From contig NZ_CP126307.1 of the NCBI RefSeq assembly GCF_030144325.1, forward strand, positions 3,455,001 through 3,519,000: a stretch of DNA of 64,000 nucleotides. Direction: 5' to 3'. The notes below the pieces were generated by a model. The model had not been told where the DNA came from. It saw only the letters and a program-made list of their open reading frames with translations, and did not search any database. Position 1 is the stretch's first letter, and each line of letters opens with the position of its first letter. This stretch comes from Bosea vestrisii. Lineage in GTDB: Bacteria; Pseudomonadota; Alphaproteobacteria; Rhizobiales; Beijerinckiaceae. Positions 33,923 to 43,108 of the stretch are shown here, piece after piece. A program made the translations under genes and the position numbers.

Positions 33923-34492
33923 TCAAAGCCCGTCGTTCGGGACGTTGGAACGGCCCCAGTCGGGGTTGTTCCTAGCGTATTTCTCGTAGGTCAGATTGTA
34001 GAGCTCGCCGAAGACGGGGTCGTTGCGCAACTCGTAACCCGGACTACCCTTGAGGATCGCAAGCATCGCAACCATGGGGTGCTTCTTATCGTAATAGCTC
34101 TTCCCATAGTGGTATTTCTCGTAGATCGCGGCCGCGATGAAGCCGCAGGTCTCCTCCTCCGTCGGCGATATGCCCTGGACCATGTCCATGTCGTTGATGG
34201 CATGGAAGCATTCGTGGATCACGTTGTTCTGGTTCTTCCGCGATACCGACGCGCTGCCGATATCCGGATGGAGCAGCAGCATGTTGCTGGTGTTGCTATA
34301 AGCGCCGCGAACCTTCGGGTTCGCGAAGTCCTTGAACGGAACGACATTGATCAGCCCGACCTTGATCGCCACCGCGACCTTGGTGAAGCGCTCGTTGTAG
34401 AAGTGATTGCCTGCGATCCGAAAGTTGATGTGCTTGACGGCCGGGCTGGCCAGGATCTTGAGGACATTGGCTTTCAGTTTAGCCTGAGACAT
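33923..34492 (-). CDS. Hypothetical zincin-like protein with an HExxH motif
   Basis: A 189-residue protein without signal peptide or membrane segment. It contains HECFH (93-97), a match to the zincin HExxH active site, and an acidic cluster TEEETCGFIAAAIYEKY starting about 15 residues later that could supply a third zinc ligand. Codon use is visibly less GC-biased (many AAG/AAC, TAT, GAT codons) than the flanking hrpB and yafJ-like genes, suggesting recent acquisition. No family assigned; similar stand-alone zincins occur among toxins and hypothetical effectors, but nothing here proves that. Confidence 0.68.
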   Translation of the reverse strand: MSQAKLKANVLKILASPAVKHINFRIAGNHFYNERFTKVAVAIKVGLINVVPFKDFANPKVRGAYSNTSNMLLLHPDIGSASVSRKNQNNVIHECFHAINDMDMVQGISPTEEETCGFIAAAIYEKYHYGKSYYDKKHPMVAMLAILKGSPGYELRNDPVFGELYNLTYEKYARNNPDWGRSNVPNDGL

Positions 34493-34610
34493 GCCCTGCT
34501 CATATCCGTGCGATGCTGCGCACCATTACGCCGTGCCGATGGTGATCCATCAAAGTCCGGTCCGTCTCGCAACGCATCCTTCATATGACGGATGGGCTCG
34601 CGGTCGCCGC

Positions 34611-35400
34611 TCAGGCCGCCTGACTCAACCCCACCTCGAACGGCGTCATGCTGACCGCGCCAGCCTTCACCGAAACCAGCGTGTTGCAGGGCAGGGCCTG
34701 CCAGCAGTCGCGGGCGGCATCGACCGGTTCGGAGGCGATCACCACTGCATCGGCGCGATCGCAGAGATAGAGCGTCGGCGGCTTAGTGTCGGACGACCAG
34801 CGCACCGCATGGATCGTCTCGCCATCGGCGAGCGCGGCGGCGCAGCGCAAGGGCTCGCGCACGCCGGCCTCCTGCATCAGCGCGAGCGCATCCCCGAGCG
34901 CGCCGGCCAAGGCCTCGCCGGGCGCAGCGCCTTCGGCGATGCGTGCCAGCGCCAGCAGGAACAGCGCTTCGGAATCGGTGGTGCCGACGCGGGCGTCATA
35001 GAACGCATCGGGGATCAGGCTTTCCAGCCTGCGCTTGATCAAGGCATAGCCGCCGATCTGGCCGTTATGCATGAACAGATGCCGGCCATGGACGAAGGGG
35101 GTGGCAGTTCGCCCGTGTCGAGGCTGTGCCGGTGGCGGCGCGCACATGCGCGAAGAACAAATGGGAGCGCACAAGGCGCGCGATCGAGAGCAGGTTCTCG
35201 TCCGACCAGGCCGGCCTGATCTCACGATACTGGCCGGGCTCGGCCCGCTCACCATACCAGCCGACGCCGAAACCATCGCCATTGGTGCCGGTCTTGGCCT
35301 CCTCGGCGTGCAGCGATTGGTGGATCAGCGAATGGCAGGGCGAGGCGATGAAGTCCTCGAGGAAGACGGGGGCGCCGGCATAGGCGAGGAAACGGCACAT
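34611..35400 (-). CDS. Class II glutamine amidotransferase (YafJ-like), apparent frameshift
   Basis: The N-terminal frame begins MCRFLAYAG with the catalytic Cys2, then HAEEAKTGTNGDGFGVGWYG and FFAHVRAATGT, the Ntn-type glutaminase core. At the five-base G run 35097-35101 the frame breaks; removing one base continues into NCHPFVHGRHLFMHNGQIGG, DARVGTTDSEALFLL and the C-terminal half. The whole is about 262 residues, the normal length of the YafJ group. These enzymes release ammonia from glutamine or hydrolyse gamma-glutamyl compounds; the precise substrate is unknown. Confidence 0.85.
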
Positions 35401-35554
35401 GGTGGTCCCGAATCAGGTGCGGGCGGGACGCCGCAGGAGAAGATTATTCCACGAGAATGAATGCCGGCATAACGATTCATCTCCCACGACGTGGCCCCTC
35501 GGGCGGATTCGACGATTACATTTGCCGGACTCCGTGCCGGCAAGCACCCCTCCA

Positions 35555-35704
35555 CCCTTCCCCCTTGTGGGGAAGGGTATGGGGATGGGGGGCGAACGAC
35601 TGGGTGTAAGGCCGTATTGTAGGAGCGGGCCGATCCATTTCCCGAGGAGTTCGCTCCGACTTTACGCCCCCCACCCCTAACCCGTCCCCACAAGGGGGAG
35701 GGGA
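35555..35704. repeat. MITE-like element, copy 2 (150 bp, inverted relative to copy 1)
   Basis: Begins CCCTTCCCCCTTGTGGGGAA and ends TCCCCACAAGGGGGAGGGG. Read on the reverse strand it aligns end to end with 20431-20580, including AAAGTCGGAGCG and CCCAGTCGTTCGCCCCCCAT. It lies in the gap between the yafJ-like gene and the antiporter. Confidence 0.88.
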
Positions 35705-35809
35705 ATAAGGTGGCGTGATTGCGAGCCGCATAGCCTTGCTATAACCGTCGCGGCGATAGGGTGACGACGACGTCCCGCGGCAAGCGGGCAGGGAAGGGGC
35801 CGATTTTTC

Positions 35810-37221
35810 ATGCTGACGAAGCTCGCCGGCGCGGCGCTCCTGTTTACCCTCGCTCCTCAGGCCGCCTTCGCCGCTGGCGACATCGGCGGCGCCAGCATGG
35901 GCGTCGCCTGGGCCCTGCCTTTCGCCGGCATGCTGCTCTCGATCGCGCTCGGCCCGGTGCTGTTCCCGCATTTCTGGGAGCTGAACTACGGCAAGTTCGC
36001 CGCCTTCTGGGCCGTGCTGGTCGTCGTGCCGCTCGCCTTGTTTCGCGGCTTCGATCCGGCGCTGGGCGCATTGCTGCATACCGGGTTGCTCGAATACGTC
36101 CCCTTCATCATCCTGCTCTTTGCGCTGTTCACCATCGCCGGCGGCATCCTGATCACCGGCAACCTGCACGGCACGCCGGCGACCAACACCGTGCTGCTTG
36201 CGATCGGCACGCTGATGGCAAGCTTCGTCGGCACTACCGGCGCCTCGATCATCATGATCCGCCCGGTGCTGCGGGCGAACGACAACCGGCGCCATAACGT
36301 CCATGTCGTCGTCTTCTTCATCTTCCTGGTCTCGAACATCGGCGGCTCGCTGACACCGCTCGGCGACCCCCGCTCTTCCTCGGCTTCCTGCGCGGCGTCT
36401 CCTTCTTCTGGACGACGACACACCTGCTGCCGGAGACGCTGTTCGCGGTCGCGGTTCTGCTCGCTGTATTCTTCGCGCTCGACAGCTGGTTCTTCCGCAA
36501 GGAGGAGAACTATCCCCCGCTGCGCGATCCGACGCCGGACCGCGCGATCAAGCTGTTCGGCAAGATCAACATCCTCCTGCTCGGCGGCGTCATCCTCGCC
36601 ATCCTGATGTCGGCGAGTTGGAAGCCGGGTGTCGCCTTCACCATCCATGGCATCGCCGTTGAATGGCAGAACCTTGTGCGCGACCTCGCCTTGCTCGCGC
36701 TCGCCGGCCTGTCGCTCGTCCTGACGCCGAAGCCGGTGCGCGCCGGCAATGAGTTCAGCTGGGGCCCGATCAAGGAAGTCGCCAAGCTGTTCGCCGGCAT
36801 CTTCGCCTGCATCATCCCGGTGCTCGCCATGCTGCAGGCCGGGCGTGACGGCGCCTTCGCGCCGCTGGTCGCCCTCGTCAGCAATGCCGATGGCAGCCCG
36901 AACAACACCGCCTATTTCTGGCTGACCGGCGCGCTCTCCTCCTTCCTCGACAACGCCCCGACCTATCTCGTCTTCTTCGAGCTCGCCGGCGGCGACGCCC
37001 AGGCGCTGATGACGACCGGGGCGCTGACGCTGACCGCGATCTCGGCCGGCGCCGTCTTCATGGGCGCCAACTCCTATATCGGCAACGCGCCGAACTTCAT
37101 GGTCTATGCCATCGCCAAGGACCGGAAGGTCGCGATGCCGAGCTTCTTCGGCTACATGCTGTGGTCGGGCGCGATCCTGATCCCGCTCTTCCTGCTGGAG
37201 ACGCTGATCTTCTTCCGCTGA
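35810..37221 (+). CDS. Sodium:proton antiporter (NhaD/CitMHS-like), apparent frameshift
   Basis: Combined ~470 residues with a signal-like N-terminus (LAGAALLFTLAPQAAFA) and about 12 membrane segments. The N-terminal half ends at SNIGGSLTPLGDP; a missing base in the five-base C run 36367-36371 would continue it into PLFLGFLRGVSFFW and on to the second half. SFVGTTGASIIMIRPVLRAN and SSFLDNAPTYLVFFELAGGD, plus GANSYIGNAPNFMVYAIA, are the paired re-entrant loop motifs of this ion transporter superfamily. It likely exchanges sodium for protons at the inner membrane. The broken reading frame makes 36372-36606 invisible as a normal ORF. Confidence 0.85.
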
Positions 37222-37224
37222 CCC

Positions 37225-37375
37225 CGGCCGTCATTCCGGGACATGGCGAAGCCATGGGCCCGGAACCCATATCCGCCGACGCTGCCGACGAGGCAGGAGG
37301 ATTGTCGCCCTCCCGATCGCCGTCGTGGTCATGGTTTCCGGGCTCGGCCTTCGGCCGCACCGGGATGACGCTGTG
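37225..37375. repeat. Dispersed palindromic intergenic repeat
   Basis: Starts with CCGTCATTCCGGGACATGGC and ends CCTTCGGCCGCACCGGGATG, i.e. inverted GTCAT..CCGGG / CCCGGGATGAC arms with GGGCCCGGAACC inside. A related element lies at 57283-57390. Noncoding and typical of Hyphomicrobiales genomes. It spans most of the gap before the efflux gene. Confidence 0.7.
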
Positions 37376-37433
37376 GTTCCGTCGCGAGCCGACATGGTCT
37401 AGACCGCGGCCACCGACCGAGAGCCGCCGAACC

Positions 37434-38630
37434 ATGCCCTTGCGCCCCGACACGCTGGCGATGACCGCCGTCCTCGCCATGCTGACGGCGCTCGGCCCGC
37501 TCTCGACCGATTTCTACCTGCCCTCGCTGCCCGAGATCGCGCGGGTGATGGGGACCGATTTCGCAGGCGCACAGGCGACGCTCTCGGCCTTCCTGTTCGG
37601 CTATGCCGCGGGCCAGATCATCTGGGGGCCGCTCTCCGACCGGCTCGGCCGCCGGCCGGTACTGATGATCGGCCTTGGCCTGTTCATCGCGACGACGCTC
37701 GCCTGCGCCTTCGCGCCATCGATCGAGGCGCTCATCGGCGCCCGCTTCGCCCAGGCGCTCGGTGCGTCCGGCCCGATCGTGCTCGGCCGGGCCATGGTCC
37801 GCGATCTCTATGAAGGGCCGCGCGCCGGCCGCGAGCTCGCCAGCATGGGCATGATCATGGGCCTCGTCCCGGCGATCGCCCCTGTGATCGGCGGCGTGCT
37901 GCAGAACGCCTTCGGCTGGCGCTCGACCTTCCTCGCCTCGCTCGTCTTCGCGCTGGCCATGCTCGCCATCATCGTGACGATCATGCCGGAGACGCTGCGC
38001 CAGCGCTCTCCGGACGGCCTCTCCCCGCTCGCGATCATCCGCGGTTACAGGCTCCTGCTGCGGAACCGGGCCTACCGGGTCTATGTCGGCCTGACCGCGC
38101 TCGCCTATGCCGGGCTCTTCGCCTTCATCTCCGGGTCCTCCTTCGTGCTGATGGGCGTCTACGGTCTCTCGGCGCCGGCCTACGGCCTCTCCTTCGGTTG
38201 TGCCGTACTCGGCTTCATCCTCGGCACGATCATCGCGCAGCGCCTGGTCGGGCGGCGCGGTCTCGATGGCGTGATCGCCCTCGGCGTTGCCTGCCTCGCC
38301 GCGGGCGGGCTCGCCATGCTGGTTTGCGTTGCGACCGGTTTCGGCGGGCCGTTCGGCGTCATCGGCCCGATGGCGCTCTATGCCTGCGGCATCGGCCTGA
38401 CCATGCCGCAGGCCCAGGCTGCGGCGATGATGCCCTTCCCCGAGCGGGCCGGTGCGGCCTCGTCCCTGACCGGTCTTTGCCAGATGCTGTTCGCAGCCTG
38501 CGTCGGCCTGCTCGTCGGCCATCTGCTGAAAGGCAGCGCGCTGCCCTTGCCCGTCGTGATGTCGGTGATCGGTGTGGCGACGCTCATCCTCTTCCACGCC
38601 AGCGCCGGGATCCGAGCCGGCAAGACCTGA
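37434..38630 (+). CDS. Bcr/CflA-type multidrug efflux MFS transporter
   Basis: A 398-residue MFS protein with 12 membrane segments. LGPLSTDFYLPSLPEIAR is the Bcr/CflA signature in helix 1, GPLSDRLGRRPVLMIGL is MFS motif A, RFAQALGASGPIVLGRAMVRD is motif B and IAPVIGGVLQNAFGWRSTF is antiporter motif C. It expels drugs or metabolites in exchange for protons. ATG 37434 (MPLRPD) is chosen because the upstream frame runs through the repeat. Confidence 0.93.
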   Translation: MPLRPDTLAMTAVLAMLTALGPLSTDFYLPSLPEIARVMGTDFAGAQATLSAFLFGYAAGQIIWGPLSDRLGRRPVLMIGLGLFIATTLACAFAPSIEALIGARFAQALGASGPIVLGRAMVRDLYEGPRAGRELASMGMIMGLVPAIAPVIGGVLQNAFGWRSTFLASLVFALAMLAIIVTIMPETLRQRSPDGLSPLAIIRGYRLLLRNRAYRVYVGLTALAYAGLFAFISGSSFVLMGVYGLSAPAYGLSFGCAVLGFILGTIIAQRLVGRRGLDGVIALGVACLAAGGLAMLVCVATGFGGPFGVIGPMALYACGIGLTMPQAQAAAMMPFPERAGAASSLTGLCQMLFAACVGLLVGHLLKGSALPLPVVMSVIGVATLILFHASAGIRAGKT

Positions 38631-38633
38631 GGC

Positions 38634-39455
38634 TCAGTTCCCCATCCGGTCGCGCCATTGCCGTTCGCCCTGCAGGCAGGAGAGGCGCGCTGCCGGCGCT
38701 TGCTGCGCCTTCTGGACAAGGGCTTCAGAGCCCGAGGCCGGTCTCTCCGCGATCTCGCGCACCAGCTTGGTCCGGGTCGCATCGGCGAACTGCTTGCGTT
38801 CGCGGATCGGGATGACGAAGGCGCCGATGCCGGTGATGACGCACTCCTCGTAGTAGACGTCGAGGTTGTCGATGTCGAAATAGCTCGCCTGCTTCAGCAT
38901 CACCGGCAGGCCGTTGATGGCGATGCCCTTGTCGCGGGCGGCGTCGCGCGCCTGCGTCACCGGCCGTCCGTCATTGTTGGCGCCGTCGCCAGAGATGTCG
39001 ATGACGCGGCGCATCGCCGCGACATTGCTCGTCTCGAGCAGCGAGACGGCGAGATCGATCGCGCCGGAGATCGAGGTGCGCCGGCCGCGCCGCGTCGGCG
39101 CCTCACCGAGCTCCTCGGCGAACGCGATCGCCGATTGCGGGCTCTCGATCACGGTCCAGGGCTTGACGATGTGCTGGAAGTCGCCGCCCGCCCACTCGAA
39201 ATAGGTGACGGCGATCTTGCCGATCGCGCCCTTGGCGATCGCCTCATGCAGCAGCTTCGAGCGGAAGGCCTCGATGTAGCCGTTGCGCTGCAAGGCGAGC
39301 TCGTCGAGATCCATCGAGTAGGAGACGTCGACCGCCAGCACCAGCGCGACGTCGACTTCCTCGGATGGCGCGGCCGCTTGTTGGGCATTGAGCGCCAACG
39401 CCGGCCAGAGCCCGGCTGCCGCAAGACAAAAGAGACCGAACAGCCAGCGCCGCAT
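38634..39455 (-). CDS. DUF1194 (VWA-type) exported protein
   Basis: A 273-residue protein with a signal peptide (MRRWLFGLFCLAAAGLWPAL, cleavage near NAQQA) and a von Willebrand A domain with the MIDAS motif DVSYSMD (about 48-54), a later threonine in RRTSISGAID and an Asp in VIDISGDGANNDGRP, matching DUF1194. Function is unknown; likely a metal-dependent adhesion or scaffold domain in the periplasm. GGAGG lies five bases before ATG 39455. Convergent with the efflux gene, with a gap of three bases. Confidence 0.9.
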   Translation of the reverse strand: MRRWLFGLFCLAAAGLWPALALNAQQAAAPSEEVDVALVLAVDVSYSMDLDELALQRNGYIEAFRSKLLHEAIAKGAIGKIAVTYFEWAGGDFQHIVKPWTVIESPQSAIAFAEELGEAPTRRGRRTSISGAIDLAVSLLETSNVAAMRRVIDISGDGANNDGRPVTQARDAARDKGIAINGLPVMLKQASYFDIDNLDVYYEECVITGIGAFVIPIRERKQFADATRTKLVREIAERPASGSEALVQKAQQAPAARLSCLQGERQWRDRMGN

Positions 39456-39637
39456 CGAAACCTCCGTCATCTGTCGTCGAAGCGTGACGCCGAAAGGAGG
39501 CTAAGTTTCGGACGAAGGCAGGCTTCAAACGAATGTCATTGAAGTCTGCGCCCAGTTTCGATTCGCGCCAAGCACGAAAGCGAGAGCGCCAGCCTGAAAA
39601 CTGGGCACTGCTTCGGGTGAGCCGGTATTCTGGAGGG

Positions 39638-40324
39638 CTAGCCCCGGCTGCGGCTTTCCACGATCGCGATCGCCGCCTGGAAGGCCTCCTCCACGCCGAG
39701 CGCGGAGGTGTCGAGCAGGACGGCATCGTCCGCCGCTTTTAGCGGCGCATCGCCGCGGCCTGAATCCCTGGCGTCGCGGCGGCGGATGTCCACCAGGATG
39801 CCGTCGAGTGTCGCGGCCTCCCCGCGCCCGGCCAATTCCTTGTGCCGACGCGCGGCGCGGACCTCCGGGGTCGCGGTGACGAAGAGCTTCACCGTCGCGT
39901 CCGGGCAGATCACCGTGCCGATGTCGCGCCCGTCGAGTACGGCCCCCGCGCCCGCCGCAGCAAAGCGGCGCTGCCGGTCGATCAGGGCACGCCGGACCGC
40001 CGGAATCGCCGCCACGACCGAGGCCGCCTCGCCGATCTCACGGCCGCGCAGCCGGGCTTCGTCGATCGCGCTGTCGTCGAAGCCTGCTGCGGTGGCGGCG
40101 GCGGCATCGATGTCGTTGAGCGACTCTCCGGCATCGAGCATGGCGCGGGCGACCATGCGGTAGAGCAGGCCGGTATCGAGATAGGGCAGGGCGTAGTGGG
40201 CTGCGAGCCGGCGCGCCAATGTACCCTTGCCGGAGGCGGCCGGCCCGTCGACGGCGATGACCAGGCGAACCCCGTTGGTCGCGGAAGCGGGCGGCTGGGC
40301 GTCGGGCACGGCGTCGTCTTTCAT
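39638..40324 (-). CDS. cmk: Cytidylate kinase
   Basis: A 228-residue (d)CMP kinase: P-loop DGPAASGKGT (26-35), LPYLDTGLLYRMVA for the nucleotide monophosphate site, GRDIGTVICPDATVKLF and the lid RRRDARDSGR. It phosphorylates CMP and dCMP. ATG 40324 (MKDDAVP) is the likely start; a longer open frame to 40480 is noncoding. In related genomes cmk sits beside aroA, rpsA and the FYDLN gene; here the FYDLN gene is divergent from it. Confidence 0.95.
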   Translation of the reverse strand: MKDDAVPDAQPPASATNGVRLVIAVDGPAASGKGTLARRLAAHYALPYLDTGLLYRMVARAMLDAGESLNDIDAAAATAAGFDDSAIDEARLRGREIGEAASVVAAIPAVRRALIDRQRRFAAAGAGAVLDGRDIGTVICPDATVKLFVTATPEVRAARRHKELAGRGEAATLDGILVDIRRRDARDSGRGDAPLKAADDAVLLDTSALGVEEAFQAAIAIVESRSRG

Positions 40325-40427
40325 CTGGCAAGAAGGCGGGCAGATTTCTAAATCACTGGGGGCAATGATGCGAAGCGGTTTTGCAGCTGGCGTCGTGGAC
40401 TTGCTCCTCGACCAAATCAAGATTTGA

Positions 40428-40468
40428 CAGGGGCGCTTGGCCCGACTAACGGACGCCCCTGCTTTTTT
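40428..40468 (+). terminator. Intrinsic terminator or attenuator in the leader of the FYDLN gene
   Basis: CAGGGGCG (40428-40435) pairs with CGCCCCTG (40454-40461) across an 18-base loop, followed by C and six T. It points towards the FYDLN gene 33 bp downstream and no plus-strand gene ends just before it, so it may act as a leader terminator. Confidence 0.5.
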
Positions 40469-40500
40469 GGAACTCAGCACGAACTCAAAGGTCCGACGCA

Positions 40501-40902
40501 GTGGCGAAACCGGAACTTGGCACCAAGCGCGTCTGCCCGGTCACGGGGCGCAAATTCTACGATCTCGACAAGGATCCGATCGTCTCGCCCTATACCGGCC
40601 AATCCTATCCGCGCTCGCTGTTCGAGCCGCAAGGCAAAGCGGCGGCGGTGGTCGCGCCCAAGCCGGCCGATGACGAGGAAGAGGTGGATGCCGCTGACGG
40701 CGCGGTCGAGCTCGTCTCGCTCGACGATGCCGACGCGGAAGCCGCCGAGAAGGAGCCGGTGGTCACCAGCGACGACGATATCGAGATTGAGGATGACGGC
40801 GCCGCCGATAGCGACGACACTTTCCTGGAAGAGGACGAGGAAGGCGACGACGACGTCGCGGACCTGATCGATAGCGACATCGAGGGCGACGAGGACGTCT
40901 GA
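40501..40902 (+). CDS. TIGR02300 (FYDLN_acid) family protein
   Basis: A 133-residue protein: an N-terminal GTKRVCPVTGRKFYDLDKDPIVSP block (split; the signature FYDL at residues 19-22) with Cys12, and a long tail that is almost entirely Asp, Glu and Ala, giving a strongly acidic, disordered C-terminus. The family is restricted to alphaproteobacteria and has no known function. GTG 40501 gives the family's normal MAKPELG start. Confidence 0.9.
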   Translation: MAKPELGTKRVCPVTGRKFYDLDKDPIVSPYTGQSYPRSLFEPQGKAAAVVAPKPADDEEEVDAADGAVELVSLDDADAEAAEKEPVVTSDDDIEIEDDGAADSDDTFLEEDEEGDDDVADLIDSDIEGDEDV

Positions 40903-41081
40903 GTTGCGCCAGAGTCGCGGCTTTGGAAAAAGCGCGAGGGGAACGTGACATCAGTGCTTGTGTCTCGGCGCAAGCTTGCCTATAGAGCGCTTCGTCGCTG
41001 CGGCGGCGGGCGCGGACCGGCTCTGAGAGCCTTCAGGACCGCGACGATTTTCCGGCCTTTCCCCAAGAAGGTCGGCAGTGT

Positions 41082-41157
<76 letters not shown>

Positions 41158-41691
41158 AATCTCCCTGATAGATCGATATCTGGTTTTCCCGGCCGCACGC
41201 CTGGTGAGAGAGCGCTTCGGAACCCGCAAAGACGTTGGGGGCCGGCCTCAGGCCGATCAACGGACAATTTTGCCATCGACACAGCTCGGCTCCGGCACGA
41301 CCCGTCAGACGCTTGCCATTCGGCGCAAGTGCGACTTTCCAGACATGCCATCCTTCAAAACGCCGGATGACGTTCGACGCCGCGGATCTGATTCACTCCG
41401 AACCTGTACGTTATCGAAGAACTGTACCGAGGTTGTGAGGTCTTGCTAAGATTATTGTTCTAATTTTCGAGCCCGAATCAGCGAATATTTATCAATAATA
41501 TACGTTTAATCGAAATTTTATTCTTGGAATGAATTTATTGATTCTCCCGTTTTCTAATAAAATGTGCTCTCGCGAGCGTTCTTTTTAAAAAACACTTCTC
41601 TTGACCATGCGCGGAGCCGTCCGTCATCGTGAATGTAAGGGATCGCGAGGCTCGCATCCCGCCGAAACATTCGCTCGATGCGAGGTCCGCG
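41158..41691. other. Gene-free region after tRNA-Ala with an AT-rich segment
   Basis: No supported gene. From about 41440 to 41600 the sequence becomes strikingly AT-rich for this genome (for example TATTTATCAATAATATACG at about 41487-41505). It separates the tRNA from the monooxygenase gene and may hold that operon's promoter or be the scar of an element once integrated at the tRNA. I see no duplicate of the tRNA 3' end in the window. Confidence 0.6.
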
Positions 41692-43038
41692 ATGTCCAGT
41701 GCTGGCCGCCAGCTCACGCTCAATCTGTTCATTTATCCTGGCGGCCATCACGAGGCTGCCTGGCGCTACAAGGACTCCGAGCCGGCGCGGGTGCTCGACA
41801 TCCGCTACTATCAGGAGCTGGCGCAGAAGGCCGAGGCGGCGAAGTTCGACGCGATCTTCTTCGCCGATGGGCCGTCGCTGCCGGAGAACGTCCGCTACTC
41901 TTCGCGCGTTCGGTTCGAGCCGATCACCTGGCTGACCGCAATCGCCGCCGCAACCGAGAAGATCGGCCTGATCGGCACGGCATCGACGACCTATAACGAG
42001 CCTTACAACCTCGCCCGGCTGTTTGCCTCGCTCGACCATATCAGCGGCGGCCGGGCCGGCTGGAACATCGTCACCACCAGCGATGCCGGGGCCGCCCATA
42101 ATTTCGGCCTGCCGGAGCATCCGCCGCATGGTGAGCGCTATGAGAAGGCGCGTGAGTTCCTCGACGTCGTCACCAAGCTCTGGGACAGCTGGGAGGACGA
42201 CGCCCTCGTCGCCGATCCGCAGAGCGGCGTCTTCGCCGATGCCGACAAGGTCCACCGCATCGACCATGTCGGCAAGCATTACCGGGTGCGCGGGCCGCTC
42301 AACGTCTCGCGCTCGCCTCAGGGGCGGCCGGTCTACGTCCAGGCCGGCTCCTCCGAGGACGGTCGCTCCTTCGCCGCCCAGTTCGCCGAGGCGATCTTCA
42401 CGGCGCACCAGACGCTGGGAAGCGCGCAGGAGTTCTATTCCGACATCAAGGCCCGCGCCGCCGCTCTCGGCCGTCGGCCGGATCATTTGCGCATCCTGCC
42501 GGGGATCAGCCCCTTCCTTGGTTCGACGCAGGCGGAAGCCGGCCGGCTCGAGGAGGAAATCAACGAGCTGATCCAGCCTGCCGCGTCGCTCGACCAGCTC
42601 AAGCGCATGATCGGTGTCGACCTCAGCGGTTACGATCTCGACGGCCCCGTGCCGCGCCACATCATCGACACCGACGGGCCGAAGGGGCTGGCGAGCCGCT
42701 TTCAGCTCGTCGTCGACATCGTCGACCGCGAGAACCCGACGATCCGCCAGCTGATCCGGCGCCTCGCCGGAGCGCGTGGGCATCGCGTCGTCGTCGGCAC
42801 GCCGGAGCATGTCGCGAACGAGATCCAGAGCTGGTTCGAGCGGGGCGCGGCCGACGGCTTCAACGTCATGCCGCCTTACCTGACCGGCGGCTTTGACCAC
42901 TTCGTCGCCGAGGTGGTGCCGATCCTGCGCCAGCGCGGCCTGTTCCGGCAGGAGTATTCCGGCGCGACGCTGCGCGACCATTACGGGCTGCCGCGGCCGG
43001 ATAGCTTCTTCGCCGCAGAGCAGCGCAAGAGCGCCTGA
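41692..43038 (+). CDS. NtaA/SnaA/DszA-type FMN-dependent monooxygenase
   Basis: A 448-residue luciferase-fold flavin monooxygenase. LTLNLFIYPGGHHEAAWR is the typical first strand of the NtaA/DszA branch; FDAIFFADGP, LIGTASTTYNEPYNLARLFASLDHISGGRAGWNIVT (family core, partly quoted) and QAGSSEDGRSFAA follow. It needs FMNH2 from a separate reductase. Such enzymes cleave C-S or C-N bonds of sulfones, sulfonates or chelators. It leads an operon with a sulfonate-type ABC transporter, so an organosulfur substrate is likely. Confidence 0.9.
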   Translation: MSSAGRQLTLNLFIYPGGHHEAAWRYKDSEPARVLDIRYYQELAQKAEAAKFDAIFFADGPSLPENVRYSSRVRFEPITWLTAIAAATEKIGLIGTASTTYNEPYNLARLFASLDHISGGRAGWNIVTTSDAGAAHNFGLPEHPPHGERYEKAREFLDVVTKLWDSWEDDALVADPQSGVFADADKVHRIDHVGKHYRVRGPLNVSRSPQGRPVYVQAGSSEDGRSFAAQFAEAIFTAHQTLGSAQEFYSDIKARAAALGRRPDHLRILPGISPFLGSTQAEAGRLEEEINELIQPAASLDQLKRMIGVDLSGYDLDGPVPRHIIDTDGPKGLASRFQLVVDIVDRENPTIRQLIRRLAGARGHRVVVGTPEHVANEIQSWFERGAADGFNVMPPYLTGGFDHFVAEVVPILRQRGLFRQEYSGATLRDHYGLPRPDSFFAAEQRKSA

Positions 43039-43108
43039 GCCTACCCGCCGGGCCTTTTCGATTCAGCCAAGACGCGACGGGCCTTGCCGGCCCCGCAGAG
43101 GATATTCG

